A stretch of DNA of 30,027 nt, from positions 1 through 30,027 of IMG/VR virus record IMGVR_UViG_3300009285_002030. One strand, 5' to 3'. The translations under genes and the position numbers were made by a program. Of the stretch, positions 27,774 to 30,027 are shown piece by piece (within the stretch, counting starts at the first letter, position 1; every line of letters starts with the position of its first letter). This DNA comes from a virus. The notes below the pieces were generated by a model that was given only the letters and a program-made list of their open reading frames with translations, was not told where the DNA came from and made no database searches.

Positions 27774-30027
27774 GGTGGCTCGTTCTAGTGCTGAGTCTCT
27801 GGTGTAGCGTGGCGTGGGCTGACACGACCTTTGAGATGAACCCTCTTACCAGTCGTTTAGACCTTGTGCTGGATAACACCGCCCTTGGCAACGCCACCGG
27901 CCTCACGATCGCCATGACCAACTACGTGGACTGTGGCATTCTCACGACGGATGCGGCAGGAAACTTTGAATGCGGGCCCGCTCCCTCAGGCACAGGCGAT
28001 ATTACAGGTGTCACCGCAGGAACAGGATTGACGGGAGGCGGGGCGTCTGGCGATGTGACCTTGAACGTTGGGGAAGGATTGGCGATTGATGCCGCCGCGG
28101 ATGCCGTGGCCTTTGATCCGACCGAACTCTTAGGGTCTCAGACGTTTGGGGATGCGTCTACTGATACGATTGTCTGGACATGGAATCGAGCCACAGGGAC
28201 TGATCCGACCGTAATCTTTGGGTCTGAGACAGTGACTGGACAAATTGTGGCTGCCTCTATAGGGTTTGAAGTCAATGGGGAGCGGGTTACGGATTGGACA
28301 GGCTCAGGGATGTCGATTGTGGCAGGAGCCCTGACATCCACAGGGGGCGGCAATTCCTTCGAGACGATTGCGGTGCCTACGGGAGCGAGCGTGGTCGCGG
28401 ACTCCTCCACCGACACCCTCACCATCACCGAAACGTCCTTCCTGACCATTACGGGCACCGCCGCCACCGATACCATTGACATTACTCAGGTGACGACGGA
28501 TCTGGGGACGGATGGGTTGATTGCGGCCAATGCGGTGGCGCTCACTACCGACACGACCGGCAACTATGCCGCCGGCGATGCCGAGGCCGGAGCCGCCTTG
28601 ACCGGCGACACCGCGACTGCGTTCTTTTCCTTAGGCACCCTGGAGCATGAGCGCGGCGGCTTGGAAGCGGATGTCTCAGCCTATGACGGTCTGATCGGGA
28701 TTACGGGGGGAGCCGCCTACAATCAAACCGGCACCACGACCCAGATCATCATCTTCGATGGGGCAGGCGCCCCCACGTCTGCGGCCCTATCTGGTCAAGC
28801 CACGATGACGAACGGGGGCGTTGTGACGGTGTCTGATCTGACCTGCACGGGATGCCTCGGCACAACGGAGATCGCTGGCTTGGACATCTCCGCCGACACC
28901 AATCTTACCGCAGGAGACAACCTTACCCTTACAGATGATGACCTTGATCTTGATGCTGCTGTGACTATCGGGACTAGTATTTCCTCGCCGATCTTTGCCT
29001 CCACGACGGCAGGGGTCGCCGCCGCAGGGATTCTGCGCTTTGCCAATGCGGAAAGCATTAACTGGGAAGCTGCCCCTGCTGGGACGGATTGCACGCTCTT
29101 GACGGATGCCTCTGAAGTCTTGACTTCCTCCTGCGTGTTTACGGCAACGGGCGGGATCACGATTGATGCGACGACCGAAGGCAATATCGAGACGGCGATA
29201 GATACATTAGGCAATCTGACCTCGGCTTCAGCCTTAGCGACAGTTGGCACCATCACAAGCGGAACATGGAGCGCGGGAGTCGTCACCGCTGATGCGACTG
29301 ACCCGGCTGACGCGGGAGCTATTCGCTTGGACAATGCAGAGGCTATTGCCTGGGAAGCGGCACCGGCAGGGACAGATGTCACGTTACTTGTTGACGCAAG
29401 CGAGGTCTTAACTGCTAGTGGCGTGTTTACGGCTACCGGCGGCATTACCATTGACGCCACCACAGAGACGAACATTGAAACGGCGATAGATACGCTTGCG
29501 AACTTAACCGCTGCGTCCGCGCTTGCCACAGTCGGAACGATCACAACGGGAGCTTGGAATGCGGGAGCTGTTACGTCAAGCGGGTTAATCACAGGAAACG
29601 CCAACCTTACTGTTGGCAATGGGGTCAGCGCAGGCACCGTGACGTTCCTTGAAGGGAGCGGCGGCGGGTCGAACTTCAAGGCGTTTGTTGCGCCTGCCGC
29701 GATCACGGCAGACACCACGTGCACCTTTGAGAACGATGCGAACTTCATTCCGGATTCGTGCGTCGGCAACGGCGTCGATGATGGCGGGGCTGAGACGAAC
29801 AGCCTGGAAGTCCTCACGACGGGCATCGCCAGCACTGAAATCCCCATCGGGACAGCGGCCGATACGGTCGTCTACGCCGCCATCTCCGGCCAGTCCACGA
29901 TGACCAATGCCGGGGTGATGACTAATACCGATGTGACGTGCACCGACTGCTTCAATGCCACGGAAATCGAGGATATTTATACGCTCAATGCCGGCGATAC
30001 CATCACGGGTGCTGTGACGATCAATGA
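27770..30027 (+). CDS. Long tail fibre-like protein with signal peptide, 3' end outside window
   Basis: The frame is open from ATG 27770 to the window end (over 750 residues). MRWLVLVLSLWCSVAWA before DTTF is a clear Sec signal peptide, almost the same end (VAWAD) as in the decoration-like protein. Next comes GDITGVTAGTGLTGGGASGD, a stalk motif common in phage fibres, then Gly/Thr/Ala/Asp-rich beta-repeat sequence. Two internal repeat types occur: a 97-residue tandem (from 29030) and a block at residues 341 and 706 (SGQxTMTNxGV...TCTxC). Ten cysteines, all in close pairs, are visible. It likely forms a trimeric fibre or adhesin; receptor specificity is unknown. Alternatively it could be a cell-surface adhesin carried by the phage. 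Confidence 0.72.
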   Translation, partial: MRWLVLVLSLWCSVAWADTTFEMNPLTSRLDLVLDNTALGNATGLTIAMTNYVDCGILTTDAAGNFECGPAPSGTGDITGVTAGTGLTGGGASGDVTLNVGEGLAIDAAADAVAFDPTELLGSQTFGDASTDTIVWTWNRATGTDPTVIFGSETVTGQIVAASIGFEVNGERVTDWTGSGMSIVAGALTSTGGGNSFETIAVPTGASVVADSSTDTLTITETSFLTITGTAATDTIDITQVTTDLGTDGLIAANAVALTTDTTGNYAAGDAEAGAALTGDTATAFFSLGTLEHERGGLEADVSAYDGLIGITGGAAYNQTGTTTQIIIFDGAGAPTSAALSGQATMTNGGVVTVSDLTCTGCLGTTEIAGLDISADTNLTAGDNLTLTDDDLDLDAAVTIGTSISSPIFASTTAGVAAAGILRFANAESINWEAAPAGTDCTLLTDASEVLTSSCVFTATGGITIDATTEGNIETAIDTLGNLTSASALATVGTITSGTWSAGVVTADATDPADAGAIRLDNAEAIAWEAAPAGTDVTLLVDASEVLTASGVFTATGGITIDATTETNIETAIDTLANLTAASALATVGTITTGAWNAGAVTSSGLITGNANLTVGNGVSAGTVTFLEGSGGGSNFKAFVAPAAITADTTCTFENDANFIPDSCVGNGVDDGGAETNSLEVLTTGIASTEIPIGTAADTVVYAAISGQSTMTNAGVMTNTDVTCTDCFNATEIEDIYTLNAGDTITGAVTIN
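28790..28875 (+). repeat. Fibre block SGQATMTN...CTGC, copy 1
   Basis: Encodes SGQATMTNGGVVTVSDLTCT then GCLGTTEIAG. Pairs with 29885-29970, about 365 codons downstream. The CxxC-like pair is kept in both copies. Confidence 0.7.
29030..29575 (+). repeat. Tandem 97-codon repeat in the fibre gene (two copies)
   Basis: Copy 1 starts at 29030 (ILRFANAESINWEAAPAGTD) and copy 2 at 29321 (IRLDNAEAIAWEAAPAGTD), a period of 291 bases. Both continue with DASEVLT, VFTATGGITIDATTE, NIETAIDTL and SALATVGTIT. DNA identity is lower than protein identity, so this is not a very recent duplication. Cys pair at GTDC/SSC in copy 1 is GTDV/ASG in copy 2. Confidence 0.85.
29885..29970 (+). repeat. Fibre block SGQSTMTN...CTDC, copy 2
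   Basis: Encodes SGQSTMTNAGVMTNTDVTCT then DCFNATEIED, the counterpart of 28790-28875. Confidence 0.7.

Noticed and set aside
28795-29847. Leftward open frame of 350 codons opposite the fibre gene
   Set aside because: It is the mirror of the repetitive Thr/Ala/Gly fibre frame, which lacks stop-generating codons. It has no ribosome site, and its Val/Ala/Ser composition has no domain pattern. The rightward frame has a signal peptide and fibre motifs.
1-30027. CRISPR array, tRNA genes, insertion sequences or integrase
   Set aside because: Reading both strands I found no spaced repeat array, no cloverleaf with a CCA-type end and no transposase or integrase motifs; a dedicated scan could still find a tRNA.

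Overview
This window is most likely part of a tailed, short-tailed-like (podovirus-like) bacteriophage genome, probably infecting a Gram-negative host. Evidence for a phage is the ordered virion block: small and large terminase, portal, scaffold, major capsid protein, head-to-tail adaptor, beta-propeller tail protein, fibres and large internal virion proteins. I see no tail tube, sheath, tape measure or tail chaperone pair. The Gram-negative host is inferred from an O-antigen ligase/polymerase-like gene and a lipobox protein. No integrase, repressor, polymerase, tRNA or CRISPR array was recognised, so lifestyle cannot be judged here.

Region 1 (1-4250, rightward) is a packed run of small accessory genes, many joined by 4-base ATGA overlaps. 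It holds an ABA-sandwich-like protein, a membrane-protein/DNA-methyltransferase chimera, a NinG-like HNH protein, an XF1762-like acyltransferase and several unknowns. Three recombination scars are readable: an in-frame fusion, a copied gene end and a copied gene start. Region 2 (4307-5169, leftward) is a mini-operon of small conserved-looking phage proteins. It appears to be driven by a good sigma70-type promoter at 5212-5240, which overlaps a possible rightward promoter.

Region 3 (5386-14572) encodes packaging and head assembly. Many very small genes sit between terminase and portal and between portal and scaffold, including a 19-codon leader with a tandem Shine-Dalgarno array before the portal and a possible attenuator before the scaffold. 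Region 4 (14585-20949) holds a decoration-like protein, an O-antigen ligase-like membrane protein, an adaptor whose best start codon is AUU, the beta-propeller tail protein and small fibres. Region 5 (20936-27130) holds internal/ejection-type proteins interrupted by a three-gene metabolic cassette: PP-loop PAPS-reductase-like, SAM methyltransferase and AdoMet-decarboxylase-like. Region 6 (27133-30027) has a leftward single-TM gene, a SleB-like cell-wall hydrolase and a long repetitive fibre that runs off the window.

The most unusual feature is that seven virion-type proteins (starts at 12110, 14585, 17196, 19076, 19366, 20214 and 27770) begin with N-termini that look like Sec signal peptides. 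Most carry even numbers of cysteines, whereas the capsid and scaffold proteins have none and the portal has one. In the long fibre, one copy of a 97-residue repeat has both members of a cysteine pair and the other copy has lost both. Together with the embedded O-antigen ligase-like gene, this suggests that some outer virion proteins, or envelope-modifying proteins, are exported and disulfide-bonded. That is an inference that needs experimental proof.
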